Source: an uncultured bacterium
Lineage (GTDB): Bacteria; Bacillota; Clostridia; Oscillospirales; Acutalibacteraceae
DNA length: 6,559 bases
Direction of reading: 5' to 3'
Assembly (NCBI GenBank): GCA_945949625.1
Contig: CAMFFI010000062.1
Span: 1 to 6,559 of the forward strand
The notes below the pieces were generated by a model. The model saw only the letters and a program-made list of their open reading frames with translations, had not been told where the DNA came from and did not search any database. Each line of letters begins with the position of its first letter. The first letter of the stretch is position 1. Below are positions 6,182 to 6,559 of this stretch, in pieces. Position numbers and translations under genes: made by a program.

Positions 6182-6200
6182 CTACTGCATAAATCTTTTC

Positions 6201-6363
6201 TATGGCGGAGAGAAGGTACCTTCCTATAAGGAAATACATTCTTCTCGTTGACTGCTGTGTCTTGCCTTGTGATACCTTCCTTCTTCACTACGGGCTAAAA
6301 ACGTCACGCTGTGACGTTTTCTTTACGCCCTTTCGAATCCCCTTTTATTTGTATATGTATAAA
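6201..6363. repeat. 163-bp direct repeat, copy 1
   Basis: It aligns without gaps to 6397-6559 with 7 mismatches (about 96% identity). Inside is a nested hairpin at 6208-6246: GAGAGAAGGTA pairs with a TACATTCTTCTC arm, with one mismatch at 6238 and one bulged base, enclosing TTCCT/AGGAA. There is also a perfect 10-bp stem, AAAACGTCAC (6298-6307) with GTGACGTTTT (6311-6320). No convincing protein or complete tRNA is present. The function is unknown; it may be a small structured RNA unit or a dispersed intergenic repeat. Confidence 0.9.
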
Positions 6364-6397
6364 AAAACAGGCACAACATAAATTGTGCCTGTTTTTT
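6362..6397. terminator. Strong bidirectional intrinsic terminator between the repeat copies
   Basis: A perfect 15-bp stem (6362-6376 with 6383-6397; core ACAGGCACAA/TTGTGCCTGT) closes a 6-nt CATAAA loop. It has a T run on both strands (TTTTTT at 6392-6397; complement of the A run at 6361-6367). It would end transcripts from either repeat copy and insulate the minus-strand genes from the right. Confidence 0.85.
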
Positions 6398-6559
6398 ATG
6401 GCGGAGAGAAGGTACCTTTCTATAAGGAAATACCTTCTTCTCGTTGACTGCTGTGTCTTGCCTTGGAATGCCTTCCTTCTTCGCTACGGGCTAAAAACGT
6501 CACACTGTGACGTTTTCTTTACGCCCTTTCGAATCCCCTTTTATTTGTATATGTATAAA
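6397..6559. repeat. 163-bp direct repeat, copy 2 (reaches the window edge)
   Basis: This is the second copy at a constant 196-bp offset. The alignment runs to the last base of the window, so the unit may continue and the array may hold more copies. The 10-bp palindrome is conserved at 6494-6503/6507-6516 and differs from copy 1 only in its loop. The GAGAGAAGGTA stem (6404-6442) is fully paired here apart from one bulged base, unlike copy 1. Confidence 0.9.

Larger units (their letters stand above)
5929..6185. repeat. Cluster of GC-rich hairpins, possibly a MITE-like or intergenic repeat element
   Basis: This 257-bp gene-free stretch contains four separate hairpins (5933-5954, 6014-6079, 6086-6110, 6161-6181) and is partly richer in G+C than its flanks. 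Its edges carry short inverted ends, GTAGGG (5929-5934) and CCCTAC (6180-6185). These could be vestigial terminal repeats, but six bases is weak evidence. No target-site duplication or transposase is visible. Stop codons interrupt all frames. Confidence 0.4.

Noticed and set aside
6100..6288. 62-codon minus-strand frame across the hairpins and repeat copy 1
   Set aside because: It spans unrelated hairpins and a repeat border, has no ribosome site, and is not preserved as a reading frame beside copy 2.
6201..6363. A functional tRNA in the repeat unit
   Set aside because: Only a 3'-end-like string and a distant TTCGAA are present; there is no cloverleaf, anticodon arm or 5' acceptor match.

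Overview
The window looks like a chromosomal segment of a low-GC, strictly anaerobic Clostridia, most like Ruminococcus and relatives (Oscillospiraceae) from gut or rumen. The evidence is a secreted dockerin protein with starch-binding-type modules and a threonine-rich linker, oxygen-sensitive pyruvate formate-lyase with its activase, strong AGGAGG-type ribosome sites, and AT-rich intergenic DNA. The genus is inferred from gene style only. Every convincing gene is on the minus strand, so the locus reads from right to left.

In transcription order: positions 5782-6559 hold no gene but are dense in repeats. There are two 163-bp direct copies (196-bp period) separated by a strong two-way terminator hairpin, next to a roughly 257-bp cluster of GC-rich hairpins. 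Then comes a small DUF3783-family gene (5383-5760) with its own promoter. A 252-bp regulatory gap follows, with a good sigma-A promoter for pflB and, just downstream of its -10, a near-perfect operator for the redox repressor Rex. pflB (2878-5130), pflA (2083-2829, TTG start) and maf (1515-2078) follow closely and probably form one transcript, ending at the terminator at 1480-1504. A GAAA-capped hairpin between pflB and pflA probably lowers expression of the activase relative to the enzyme. Last, from its own promoter, comes a secreted protein (1-1159, cut by the window edge) with signal peptide, dockerin, 18 TTEEP/TTVEP repeats and two X25-like modules.

Functionally, PflA installs the glycyl radical on PflB, which splits pyruvate into formate and acetyl-CoA. 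The Rex site would tie this to the NADH/NAD+ ratio. Maf is a nucleotide house-cleaning pyrophosphatase that seems to ride on the pfl transcript. The dockerin protein fits polysaccharide (probably starch) capture outside the cell. It is transcribed separately, and its link with pfl may be no more than adjacency.

I found no clear new defence, mobile or biosynthetic system. The least explained parts are the repeat-rich right end and the DUF3783 gene upstream of pflB.
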